Positions 1 to 10,126 of a DNA stretch of 31,765 nucleotides are shown here, one piece after another. Every line of letters starts with the position of its first letter. The first letter of the stretch is position 1. The stretch comes from Lingula anatina. Its lineage: Eukaryota; Brachiopoda; Lingulata; Lingulida; Lingulidae. The translations under genes were made by a program, and so were the position numbers. Where the stretch lies: assembly GCF_001039355.2 (NCBI RefSeq), contig NW_019775663.1, forward strand, positions 772-32,536, given 5' to 3'. Below the pieces are notes generated by a model that worked only from the letters and a program-made list of their open reading frames with translations, was not told the DNA's origin and searched no databases.

Positions 1-980
1 CCCCCCCCCCCCCCCGGCTACGGGCCTGAGCCGTGACGTCTGCAGCGCATCTCTGAGGCGCGTTTACTAATTATTTTTCACTCGTGGGATGATTGTGTTA
101 GTGCAGAAAATTTCTTTATCACCAGATGACAACTGAAAACTTTGATAATATTTTTTGAACCACCATTAAGATCATCAAGGCCATCAAGATCATCATCGTT
201 ACAAATCTCTGAACATCACTTCCGGCCAGTCTTATATTACTTCAAGGAACCTAATTTGCATATAAGAGAAAAAGTGCATTTTTTTCTGATTTAGGCTTGT
301 CTCCAATTTTTTCATTATTTTCAAATAGCAATGTCATCTTTTGCTCACAAATCGGGACACCTTTATTCCAAATGCACTGTTTGTAAATTATGTAATTAGA
401 AATAATTTTTATATCACAGACGTGTATCACGTTTTCACTCTATAGCCATAAAACTCGACAATAGCTGCATGGGTATAAAAGTAGGTCAATTGCCTGTATA
501 AAATTGCCAGACGATTATTGATTTTTTTTAGTGTGGACCGTTTTAGGGGGGAGACACAAGTGGGAGATGTATCAAGATACCAGCAAAATATTTTGGTTGC
601 ATGGGGTTACTGAAAGTCAGAGTATATTGCAAACTTTGAAAGAAAAGAGTAAAACTAGTCCACATCTCCAGCTTCATCATGTAGAACTTTATAGATGCCA
701 TGGTCCCTCTTTGTTTCATCTGACTCTCCCTAAAAATTTTCGGACCGCGTTAACTGTTCACATCCCGGGAACCGCGAAGCATCCAGCGAGGTAGCAGACG
801 CTGAGCTCTGCAGACGGCACATTGCATTCACAAGAGGGGGTAAAGGTTTTCTAGGGAAATGCTGTATTTTATTACATCTGACGAATTACGTGATAAAGGA
901 AAGATGTTTTACATATTTGAATTTATATTGAATAAGTGCAATGAGAGACACCGATTCACTGTATTTCTTCTCAAAATTGA
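1..980. other. No gene recognised; C-run at edge
   Basis: The first 15 bases are a C homopolymer, probably a low-complexity sequence edge. The rest is AT-rich. An open frame at 531-794 begins at GTG and resembles no family I know. Bases about 605-690 resemble about 27296-27380 and so belong to a dispersed repeat, which argues against a gene here. Confidence 0.5.
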
Positions 981-1338
981 GAGGTTAAAAAAAAGAGCAA
1001 AAAGAGATTACCTATCTCCCCTATGAATCTTTACATGGCATATCCTATCCGTGAACTTTTGATGTTTTGATCTATTTTAGTTTTCACACTCCTACACACG
1101 TTGAGTTTCTATGGGGGCGTATTGGTGGGACGGGGTTACGGGGGGGGGGGGGGGGGGGNTTGACAGGTTAAAAAAAAAAGAGCAAAAGGAGATTACCTAT
1201 CTCCCCTATGAATCCTTACATGGCATATCCTATTCGTGAACTTTTGATCTACTTTAGTTTTCACACTCCTACACACGCTGAGTTTGTATGGTATTATTAG
1301 AAAATAGAAAAGGGGCGTATTGGTGGGAGGGGATGGGG
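981..1338. repeat. Two-copy diverged direct repeat around a G-run and an N
   Basis: Copy 1 (981-1136) and copy 2 (1164-1338) share long blocks: a run of A followed by AGAGCAAAA, ATTACCTATCTCCCCTATGA, TTACATGGCATATCCTAT and TTTTCACACTCCTACACACG, and both finish with GGGGCGTATTGGTGGGA. Copy 2 carries about 20 extra bases before that final block and lacks about 7 bases earlier. The copies are separated by an 18-base G-run (1141-1158) and an undetermined base at 1159. Seen directly; whether this is a real tandem duplication or a join of two assembled haplotypes cannot be told here. Confidence 0.8.
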
Positions 1339-2019
1339 GAGAATTCTAATGTGACTTTTCATGATATGGTATTTCTATTTTGATAATGCTACATCTACAA
1401 CATATTTGGGTTCATGCACAGTATTACACACTGCCAGATTATCGACCGCAGTATGTTGTTTTATACATGTTTTTTTTATATATACAATAAAACATTTTAT
1501 TTTAAAAGATAGACCTGAATTGAGAGCGTTGGCAACGGGGAAGAGCAGTTTTGTATCCAATCCCGCAGTTGTAGATGATGCTGGTCTGCACATTCCGCGC
1601 TTTATTGTAATTTTGATCTGATTCGTTTATTTTAAATAGTGACCCGATGTACAACTTCGATGATTGGATTTGGTTCTCCCCCTCTTCGACGATGAGCCTG
1701 TGCGTGTGTGTGTGTGTGTGCGCGCGCGCGCGTGTTTAGTGTATGTGTAGGGGAGGGTGTTCACGTAGTTCTGCCATACATTGACAAGGTACCGACATTA
1801 TTTTAAAAATTATTTGTAGCTTAACTCGAAAGTCAAGGGTGTGTATATTCTATTTTCATTTCCATTTGCTTGAAGCTGTATTTGTTGTTCAGATTCCATT
1901 TTTAATTAAAATTTTTTTGTCTTTGTTCTTTTCATTAATTTTTCTTGTATTATTCTGAAAAGTAATTTTTTATTTTTAGGTAGTAATTACTTTGTTATAG
2001 ATAGAGTCATCCAGATTTG
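1339..2019. other. AT-rich intergenic; GT/GC microsatellite
   Basis: A (TG)n then (CG)n microsatellite lies at about 1700-1735. Two open frames at 1361-1621 (+) and 1375-1593 (-) cover the same bases and match nothing I recognise. No splice or domain signals support either. Confidence 0.5.
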
Positions 2020-2032
2020 TTCATGATTCTAT

Positions 2033-2724
2033 TTTTTTTTAATGCGTTTATTCACTCAAATAAAAAAAAAGAAAATATACATATATAATGAAATATTTAA
2101 ACAGATAAAAATTAAATGCATATAGTACTGATGATAATTACAGTAATTAAATACTGATAAATTAAAGAGAACATAAATATATAGAAATATTTTCACTCAC
2201 TCATCCATCCATACTTACTACACGTATACATGCTTGTTGTGTGCTACATATCGGCAACATTATAACATACTAGAGGTGCACATTTTAACACGTTATGGTA
2301 ATGGAATGCGTTTCCATTTTGTTTTAAACCAATCTTCTTTACCTGTCTTTATAGCAATGTATTTTTCTATTTTTCTTCTTTTGACTGAGGAAATCCAGAA
2401 GCAGTTCAAAATCATAGACTGATGGATTTTCTGAATTTTTGTTTATAAACTGTTTAGCCACAATAATAGAGAAATTTAAAGCTTTTGCGCAGTGGTCGCT
2501 AGACAAACAGCCGTACATTATAGTTTTTTCATTTTTCCTAAAGTGAATGGTATTATTCGGAGTGTTCCACCAGTTTTCAAATGCAATCCAAAAGTTTCTT
2601 GCGCGTACACATTCCACAAAACGATGTATTATTGTTTCTTTCATATGGCAGTTAATACATCCTGGGCTAGTAACTATTTTCATTTTGAACAGTGTGGAGT
2701 TTATGTACAGCACATTGTGAATTA
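2033..2724 (-). mobile_element. 5'-truncated LINE insertion with target-site duplication
   Basis: The segment is flanked by a perfect 13-base direct repeat TTCATGATTCTAT (2020-2032 and 2725-2737), the expected target-site duplication. Next to the left copy, the minus strand ends in an A-run (T-run on plus, 2032-2040), as expected for the 3' tail of a non-LTR retrotransposon. The coding remnant begins at the truncated 5' end and is followed by about 300 bases of AT-rich 3' untranslated sequence. The layout fits target-primed reverse transcription with premature stop. Intactness of the duplication suggests a moderately young insertion. Confidence 0.85.
2339..2724 (-). pseudogene. LINE ORF2 C-terminal fragment (zf-RVT type)
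   Basis: The readable peptide is about 124 residues and represents the extreme C-terminus of a LINE reverse-transcriptase protein. It carries the cysteine/histidine motif C19-x2-C22-x7-H30-x4-C35 followed by RNFWIAFENWW, the zinc-binding pattern found downstream of the RT domain in many L1/Tx1-like elements. It then runs through a helix-rich tail (AKQFINKN) to its natural stop. The reverse-transcriptase and endonuclease domains are missing because the insertion is 5' truncated, so it cannot move by itself. The methionine near 2713 is only the first in-frame Met after the truncation point, not a true start. The clade (Tx1/L1-like versus CR1-like) is uncertain. Confidence 0.75.
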
Positions 2725-2737
2725 TTCATGATTCTAT

Positions 2738-3178
2738 AAATCAGTGACAATACCGCCAACAAGAATGCCTTAATTAAACCCGTTCTCTAGCGCGTGGTTT
2801 CCTACGTAAGGACTCCTATTGATGGTTTTGATGTGCACTGTGTGAACGTCGTCGCTTCGGACTGCAACTGAAGTATGATGGTGATGAAGACGTACGTGTC
2901 GAGATTTAACGTAAATGCGAAATGATAATAGATAAAAGAATATCCAGCTTTAATTTCAGTTTATTTTCCATGAAAGTTGTCTGATATCTTATTGATAATT
3001 TCATGTGTCGATGTATGTTTGCAATATCTACTTTATGTAGGAGTGGTAGCAGCAACAGTTCACAATTCACTGCCAGAGACTTTTTGCTTGCCTTGCTTGT
3101 ATCTGTATTAAAAAGTAAAAGCTTAAAGCGCAGATAATTGGTAGCTATGTACAGTAATAGAACTAATAGTAATTAAAA
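2738..3178. other. No feature seen
   Basis: Mixed-composition sequence after the LINE, with no open frame or repeat that I can support. Confidence 0.4.
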
Positions 3179-3619
3179 GTGAAAACGATAGAAAAAAGCT
3201 GTCTTACGCCCTTAAAACTCGCATCAAGAACCACCACAGTACAAACAGTCACCATTTTAAAAGGACACATACGCGACACAAGACAAAGACGGATTGTCGA
3301 GAAGAAGTTTATAAAAATATTAGACACTTCAAAAAAGGACTTTATAGAGACAATGAATATCTCAACGAATATTATTCTTGTTTTATTATTACGTAATCTT
3401 CAAGACGTTAACCTTTATCACGCACTTCTAATTTCGTGTCCCTTTTCCATGCATCATACGCCACTTATACCAAAAGTTTGCTTGTTTATTCTTGTTTTGG
3501 TACCTGAAGAAGGTTCACAAGCCAAAAGCTCGGGCTTTTTTTTATCTTTCAGAGTTAATATTTACAGATGCGTTTTCAATATATTTTTTCGTAAAGATAC
3601 GGAAGATGCTGTCGAATGA
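3179..3619 (+). pseudogene. Possible Penelope-like element tail (tentative)
   Basis: An open frame of 146 codons without a convincing start (it opens at GTG). The segment RQRRIVEKKFIKILDT followed by an IETMNIS stretch resembles the end of the GIY-YIG endonuclease region of Penelope-like retroelements, where an R..R..E..wI..L.T....GlN pattern is usual. Near its end, bases 3507-3540 read CCTGAAGAAGGTTCACAAGC and then AAAAGCTCGGGC, a short arrangement often seen at such tails. No reverse transcriptase precedes it. The match is loose; a chance open frame in AT-rich DNA is a real alternative. Confidence 0.3.
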
Positions 3620-6290
3620 AACAATTTCAATAAGTTTCATTTATCAGTCATAACAGTTAATTATCATAAAAGAGGTTTGTTATCTGATTCTGGTCCGAGG
3701 ATCAGCTGATTGTGAATTCGGCCAGAGACAACCGGAGAGAGAGAGAGAGAAAAAGAGAGAGTACACTCTACCAGAGTCACAGATGGAGTTTTCACTAGAT
3801 ATTCACAGATATGTATAAAATGTAAGGGTGTCTTTCACAATTTTTAAAAGAAAGATTCCTGTTTGTGATTTGAGCGCAAAGGACGATCGCGTTTGTTACG
3901 TTATGTAAAAGCAGTAGGCCCTATTGACGACAGTTATCATCTGAGTCCTCAAGGGGGTTGAACTCCCAACAGGGTCAGAGGTGCTTTGTGTAGATTAATA
4001 ATAATAATAATATTTTGTCTTTTTATATAATATTTTGGCTTTCTCGCTCTTCCCTTGGTGAGTCTTTCGATGCACACGAAATTCACTGCATAATTAGTTA
4101 GCTCAGCACCTGTGCTAGTCATATTTAAAACACGAGATTCAGACTCATCTTTAGACCTTCGTTACTGTCGCTTGCAACACCATCTCACATTTGCCTATAA
4201 GTTTATTTTCAATAAAGTAGAAAAATAAGATTCTTGTATGGAAGCATGTATAATGCCTAACGTCTCAGAAAATGTTCTATGTCTTAAATAACGCAATAAA
4301 TAACTTGCAGCTACTTTGAAAAGCTGAAAAATCATTCGTGGCGTTTTTTTGCTCTAGATCATTAATTTTAGTTGCTTTCATGTTTTGAAATATTTTAGAC
4401 ATCAATTAAATCTTCATTTTAGTTAAGACAATGACTGAAGGCCCCATTGGGTATTTTCCTTACCCGTAACAGCCACTTATCATTCCCCGAGATGTGAAGC
4501 ACCCCATTCCTGTGAATCGTGAATTGCGGGTTTCTATCCTTCGTCCTTAGTGGAACGAAGTCATAATACTCGATGATAGTTATTTTCAGCTCGCCAGACT
4601 AGCATTTTCAACGAGATACGAATAAAGTTTTTAATTAATTTATGTGATTTGATGATTTTATTTCCTGTGGCCGTGAATTGTGATCACTTACCCCTCCCCC
4701 CTTCCCAGCGGGCCCTCATGATTAGCTGGACGATATGTTAATAGGGCACAGTCAAATGTTTTACACGAAACACGACTAAGTTGCATTCTCTTAAAAAGTC
4801 ATTTGCAAAACCTTCGTTACCAGGCAATGAGAAAATATACTTGGAATTGAGGGGGAAATTATGACGTTTTGAAAAAAAATGAACGCGCATGTAGGCCTAA
4901 TATAAAGCCTACTAGCGCAGTCTACAAAAGTAAAATACAGGTACTAGTAGCTTTGCAGGATATTTAGGCAAAAATTGACTTTAGAATATTTCCAAGTACG
5001 TTTATTATACTTTTAATGGTAAAATGGTAATGTGAAGGTCCTTCAATGCTCCATTTGCTCAAATTGAGCGTTTTGTTAGCTGAGATCCATCAAAAGTTGA
5101 AGCAAAAAGAAAATAATAATAATTAATAACAATTTAAAAAATTGAATTACCTTTTTGTGAAAATATATTCTCAATTAATAATCAATAATATCATTAAATG
5201 AAAAATCAAAAGATATAATAACTTGGACTCAGAGCAAAACTGCGGCGCTTCATGTGACCGGATGTACCGAGATGCGACCCAGTATTCACTGCGGGTTTTC
5301 TTTGACCTACTTAGTCGGGCTTAGGCAGAGCGGGGAAATTTTACACGTTATGAAATAACGTTATTCCAAGGACAAGATATATTTTTGAGTTACCATAAAA
5401 ATTTGATCTGAAACATTAGGACATTCCACGATTCTGGAATCTTTTTAACTGCATGCAAACACATTCTTGATGACAAAAGGGTGAGTACTTTGTTGTAGTG
5501 ATCTGGTGCCGAAAGTCTTGGGATTGAAAGCGACAGTTGGGCGGGGTTTTTGAGACAGAAAGAGGGAGAGAGAGAGAAAAGAATGAGCTGCAGATGCAAG
5601 AGGTAGAGGATAGACAAAGGGATCCGGCAATCCTAGTGTTATAAGTGTTATACAGTAGATCTGGATTCCTGGAAACATATCTGAGGTAAAACATAAAAAG
5701 TGCTAGCAGAGTTAAGTAGAAGTAGGGTTTCTATTCATGAGGGACTTGTCTTAATTAGAGCTACTATAAAAGTTACTTGAGGGGATTTTTGCAGCGTTCA
5801 CTTCGTTTTATCCAGTATCTTTATAACTGGCCATTTAGTCATAGCCCTTGAGCTCCAGCTAGAGTGAAGTAAATGGCTTTGCATGTTAGGAATTTATACA
5901 AACATGTATATGTAGCCAAGTATAACAACATGTTACAATGTTGCATCTGGACTGCACCATTCCTGCATTGAAGATAGTGTTGTGCGGCTGTGCCATATTA
6001 ATAAAAAAAGAACATAGAGACGGAATTCAAACAGACCTTTATACAGAAGGACTGATAGACTGCAAGTATCTTATGTGATGTGTTGATGAAGAATAAAACC
6101 TGAAATACCAACAAAAAACATAAGAGAAGAATTTGTAAAGTATTCTTAATTGTGACTAGCAAAAGTGTGTTTGACCCAGAGACATCCCGAATTTATGAAC
6201 AAAATAAAAGATTGAATAAAATCCAGACGGAGAGATGTTCATAAGCTGTCAACCCTCTATACTTATTATATATTAAAGTCTTTAATATTA
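3620..6290. other. Long AT-rich intergenic stretch
   Basis: It contains a (GA)n tract at 3734-3762, an AAT repeat at 3996-4011 and a short palindrome (ACGTTATGAAATAACGT) near 5346. Three overlapping minus-strand frames at 5390-5694 arise from a purine-rich tract and match no family. An inverted repeat about 19 bases long at 6272-6290 (ATTAAAG/CTTTAAT) lies just beyond the hAT remnant. No gene is supported. Confidence 0.5.
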
Positions 6291-6291
6291 T

Positions 6292-7640
6292 TTAAATGAT
6301 CTCCCCAACTGTGGTATACAAGCTGCATATGGGGTGTATGTTGCAACTGTGGCAGATTGCTAGGTTTAGGTTGTGGTACTTGCAATGGACATACTGAGCC
6401 ATGGGGTACTCCTGCTGGATCCTTGCTTGAACACCCTTCACCTTTAACAAATCAATAAAAAAAGGGAATGAATAAATGAATAACAAAATGATTGATTTTT
6501 GAAGTTAAAAAATAAATATCTCACATCTAGTTGAATGCACAGATATTTTAAAATGCTAATTCTTTTGTCCAAGTTATATAAAAAATGGTAAAAACATACC
6601 TTTCCAATCATGTTCCCAGCTCCATCGTAGCCTTGCCTGACGAGATTCTCAAGGTTGAGACCCAAGTCCATGATGGTAGATTTTATAAGACCTGCTAAAG
6701 CTCCGCTGGTTGTCTCAGTGCTGACCAAAGTGACAAACTTGAAATGTAGAATCTACGTAGCGGAGAGAAAGGGAGACTTGCTCTGTGTTGCTGACATCTG
6801 CCATTTCATCATCCAGGATGGAGAAATACTGGGCAGTTTTGCATTCTTGAATTATGCCTTCTTGTACTTGTTTGGCCATCAGATCTAATAATTTATTCTG
6901 AATGAGAGGTGATGTATATTGAGCATTTGTTGGACCCTTCTCGATGTGTTGATTCACAGTTTCAGATGCTGACAGCCGAAGAAACATGGAAAAATTCGAT
7001 CATTTGTCAGTTTTTCCTCTTCTTGTTATGTTTTGTTGTGTGCATGACAACAATGTTTTGGCAATGGATCTCAGAATGTGTCTGTTTTCTTTGACGTGTT
7101 CCTTATAGGCCTGGGATAGATTTTGAGTGATACTTGCTTCTACCCCATTACAGATGCGAAGAAACCCTGCAGCCCTTTGTACAGCAGTGCTGTGTCCATT
7201 GCTTTGGTGATGACGTGGGACAATCCTACTCACGTTTCCCCAGTCGGTCAATGGTTTTGAAACCATAACAGCACTTTCTTTAGAAAGCGCAAAACAGGGA
7301 GCACATTAAATTCCATCCTGCAAACAACCATACCTTAAGTGTGGGAATTGTGTGTCATCAAATAAGTCAGCAAGCACTTCTTGTCTTTAGCCACTTTACT
7401 CTCTTAAAGGTGCTTTCCATTCTTTGGACGGTCTAAACCTTGAACTGAGGACTTAAAGTCTGTTGCTGTCTGACAGTGGCTGGCTCATCTTTCCAAGTTT
7501 CCTATGTCAGGGCTACCGGTAGATGCAGTTGGTTCATCTGGAACAGTTTTCTGCTGCTTTGACAATGGCTCTTTCTCTGCTGTATCACTAGCATCATCCC
7601 GTGCACATTTGAGCCAGTTACTTATACAAAGCTGTAATTA
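6292..7640 (-). pseudogene. hAT-type transposase-like gene (ZMYM1/DUF4371-like), broken
   Basis: Pieces of one gene read in order on the minus strand. 7640-7489 gives an N-terminal acidic/serine-rich stretch (ISNWLKCARDDASD ... SPDIGNLER). About 7360-7262 keeps the end of a TTF-type zinc finger (CAPCFALS). 7266-7000 gives NRHILRSIAKTLL. 6987-6735 gives NAQYTSPLIQNKL, AQYFSILDDEMADVSNTEQ and LRYVDSTFQ, classic DUF4371. 6737-6600 gives TSGALAGLI and GYDGAGNMIGK. 6441-6292 gives VKGVQARIQQEYP and HCKYHNLNLAICHSC. Damage includes an in-frame TGA at 7000-7002, a TAA just before the CAPC motif and a frameshift near 6735. The C-terminal dimerisation domain is absent. Proteins of this type come from hAT-like transposons, some domesticated; this copy is dead. 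Confidence 0.85.
6442..6599 (-). other. Intron inside the hAT-like gene
   Basis: The minus strand reads ...GGAAAG|GTATGTTTTT ... TTTGTTAAAG|GTGAAGGGTG. Removing these 158 bases joins GNMIGK to VKGVQARI in phase 0, which is exactly the continuous motif expected for the family (GYDGAGNM.GK..GVQA.I). Donor GTATGT and acceptor AAAG fit the GT-AG rule. Read through instead, the frame goes into unrelated hydrophobic sequence. Confidence 0.8.
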
Positions 7641-8339
7641 ATTCTTGGCTGTGCTCGCGCTGCCAGTAATTACGCCGCGGGATATTCAGGGCACAGACCG
7701 TGATCATAAGACATACCGCGAATAGAAAATAGAATTAAGAAAATAGACATTGCATGTGAACGAAGCCTAAGATAGTACTTGTAAAGGCAACAGGCATTGT
7801 TTACCTCTGTTCAGTAAAAGTATGCAAGACGGGGTGTTAGAACAATGATGCGTATACAATTGGTACAGAGATATGTACATACAGGTGACTTTCACTTGCA
7901 GAGGAAATTTGGTTATATTCCATTAAAAAAAAACACTGAATTTATAGACAATAATATCATGGTTGGCCAAAAAAAATTGCACGCACACACGCATCCGTGC
8001 ATATGCCTTGTTACGCCCCTGATCCATGCAACCGGACGTGATCAGTTTTGAGATTTCCATTTCGCACAGCACATACTTTCAAAGACTGTCCCAGCATTTT
8101 TCAGTGACGCTGATGTCATTGGTTATGGTCATGGGAAAACATCAGATGCATATAAGCAAATTTTTGAAAGAACAAGTAACTGTGAATAGGAGAAAGCTGC
8201 CAAGTTTGACCACTGCCAGTTTAGACATGCAAACAAACTGCCCTTTTTGCCGGGAAAAGGTTCCCTCTGGGTAAATTTTTATTTAGGTGCACAATTGTTT
8301 CATGGTAAAAGGTCCACTTTTTTATGAAAAAAAAACCTT
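7641..8339. other. No recognisable gene
   Basis: The frames at 7845-8051 and 8026-8274 show no known motif. The latter ends CPFCREKVPSG, a lone CxxC, which is too little for an assignment. Bases 8372-8396 form a pyrimidine-rich tract ending in ACAG just before the Gypsy remnant. Confidence 0.4.
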
Positions 8340-8394
8340 TTGAAATTGCTGGCTATAATGAATGTCTATAATGAATGTTTCTCTTTTTTTTACA

Positions 8395-8918
8395 GCTCAC
8401 GCACACAGTTGGACAGTTGTTGTACAGTGTCATGTGTCTTTGTTCCAAGAAATGGACCCATTTCGCTCATAAGCAGAGCACTGACAGAAACAGAGAAGAA
8501 ATATTCACAAACTGAAAAGGATGCATTGGCCATAAGATGGACAAAGAATAGGATGAGAATATACCTACAGGGTGCTCCAAAGGTCAAGGTCATCACAGCA
8601 CACAAACCATTAGTACCCAGGTTTAACAAAGCACAAGCAAAATTACCACCGAGAATAGAGAAATGGGTGATGGACTTACAAGATGTTGACTATGAAGTGG
8701 TATATGAGCCAGGAAAGAATGATGCAGACTCTATTGGTTATCTATCCAGACAGCCACGGCCACAAACGAGTGGTGATAGCACAGAGAGGAGGATCAGATG
8801 GATGGTCAAATCTGAAAATGCAGTGATTCTCAATGAAATGGCAGAGAAAACCCTCACTGACCCAACACTAATCAAACTTGGAGGGAGAATACACTCATCA
8901 TATGTGACTATGTTTTAG
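8395..8918 (+). pseudogene. Ty3/Gypsy RNase H domain, catalytic residue lost
   Basis: The peptide contains SRALTETEKKYSQTEKDALA, YLQGAPKVKVITAHKPL, RIEKWVMDLQDVDYEVVYE and PGKNDADSIGYLSRQP. These match the RNase H region of Ty3/Gypsy pol in order (SRaLT.tE..YsqiEKe.LA ... TDHkpL ... RiekW...Lq.Y ... pGk.N.AD.LSR). The usual TDH is TAH here, so one of the metal-binding acidic residues is lost, and the AD...LSR end carries extra residues. The reverse transcriptase that should lie upstream is absent. The frame ends at a stop where the integrase core should begin. Family-level assignment is firm; the lineage is not. Confidence 0.85.
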
Positions 8919-9337
8919 TTAAACAGAACAAAAGAAACAAACTCTCAACACCATATGAACTGATTTTCTATATCGTCATGGAAATACATGGTTCTCAAGT
9001 TACTGCCAGAAGAGATACAGACAGAAGAACAATCTGCAGAGACGCAAGTCAATTCAAACTGTGTAACAATGTCGTAAACACAACAGATGATGTAATGGAA
9101 ATTCCAGCAGACTCATATTTGAAAGAAAACACAAATGAGATGAGAAGACAAGATGATGCATGTGAATTGCAGCAACAGACACACAGAATATTCAAAACTT
9201 AGATGATATTGCATTTAATACAGAGAATTCAGTTGATGAGAAGATGCCACAGCAAGAGAAAAACAGTGATCATATTGCAGAACCAATTACACTAGACAAC
9301 AGAGAACGATCAGAAGACAAGTTACTTTAAAGATTAC
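8904..9337 (+). pseudogene. Gypsy integrase C-terminal tail
   Basis: Reading in the frame that starts DYVLVKQNKRNKLSTPYE (8904 onward) gives the integrase C-terminal barrel: GD.VLVKQ, then IHGSQVTARRDTDRRTICRD and ASQFKL. This is the standard end of Ty3/Gypsy pol, where a K-rich loop, a G..V.a.R strand and an SxFK motif precede a low-complexity acidic tail. That frame stops at 9200-9202; a neighbouring frame (DDIAFNTENSVDEK ... NRERSEDKLL) carries what looks like the last part of pol. The zinc-binding and DDE core of integrase, about 300 residues, are missing between this and the RNase H, so a large internal deletion plus a frame change occurred at about 8900-8906. Confidence 0.8.
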
Positions 9338-9375
9338 CTGTATGTATTAAAGTGACAGTTCAATCATTTATATGT

Positions 9376-9836
9376 AATCAGGATGAAGGCGGATCGCTGT
9401 CCTGAGGAGAAAAAAGGAATCTGAGATAATTTCTAGATAAGATGTAATCAGGATGAAGGCGGATCGCTGCCCTGAGGAGAAAAAAAGGAATCTGAGATAA
9501 TTTCTAGATGTAATCAGGATGAAGGCGGATCGCAGTCCCGAAAAAAGTAATTTGAGATAATTTATATTTAATCAGGATGAGGTGGATCGCTGCCCTGAAA
9601 AAAGTAATCTGAGATAATTTATAATTAATCAGGATGAAGGCAGATCGCTGTCCTAGAAAAAGTAATTTGAGATAATTTATATTTAATCAGGATGAAGGCG
9701 GATCTCTGTCCTGAAAAAAAGGAATCTGAGATAATTTATATTTAATCAGGATGAAGGCGGATCGCTGCCCTGAAAAAAGTAATCTGAGATAATTTATATT
9801 TAATCAGGATGGAGGCGGATCGCTGTCCTGAAAAGC
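9376..9836. repeat. Minisatellite, eight units of 57-68 bp, inside the Gypsy remnant
   Basis: Units start near 9376, 9444, 9510, 9569, 9626, 9684, 9743 and 9801. Each opens with TAATCAGGATGAAGGCGGAT (small variants), continues CGCTG(T/C)CCTGA, then an A-run with GGAATCTGAGATAATTT. The first two units carry an extra GAGGAG/CTAGA segment. Within a unit, TCAGGA and TCCTGA can pair, so transcripts could form short hairpins. The array sits between the end of pol and the polypurine tract. Confidence 0.95.
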
Positions 9837-9954
9837 TTGAGCATATAGCACTCAGGATGTGACTTTATACAATATGAAAACTGAAAATTCTTCAGGATTC
9901 AAAATATTCAAGGATAATGATTTTTAAGTTTATATGTTGTAGAAAAAAAAATTA

Positions 9955-10126
9955 AAGTTGGGAGGAATGTTATATCCAATACATGGCTGCCGATTAATCG
10001 CGTCTAGACCGGGGCTACCACCTGGTGGATGATGTGGTAATGGGAACGAGTGTGAAAGAAGCACATGGCGAGTGAGACCCACGGGACCAGGTCATAACAG
10101 ATGATATGTATTGGACCCAAGGTGGA
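9955..10126 (+). mobile_element. Polypurine tract and start of Gypsy 3' LTR
   Basis: AAGTTGGGAGGAA (9955-9967) is a polypurine tract of the sort that primes plus-strand synthesis, and it is immediately followed by TGTTATATCC (9968), a normal LTR start with TG. The right end of the LTR cannot be placed because no second LTR is present in the window; 10126 is an arbitrary cut. The 5' half of the element (LTR, gag, protease, reverse transcriptase) is absent. Confidence 0.65.

Noticed and set aside
1361-1621. Overlapping ORFs on both strands
   Set aside because: Low-complexity AT-rich sequence, no motif, no splice or conservation evidence.
3950-3985. B-box-like GAGTTCAACCCC on the minus strand
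   Set aside because: No A-box at a suitable distance, so no tRNA or SINE is supported.
5390-5694. Three overlapping minus-strand ORFs
   Set aside because: All frames are open because of a purine-biased tract; none shows a known motif.
9376-9836. CRISPR-like array
   Set aside because: Units are near-identical along their whole length with no unique spacers, and they lie within a eukaryotic retrotransposon.
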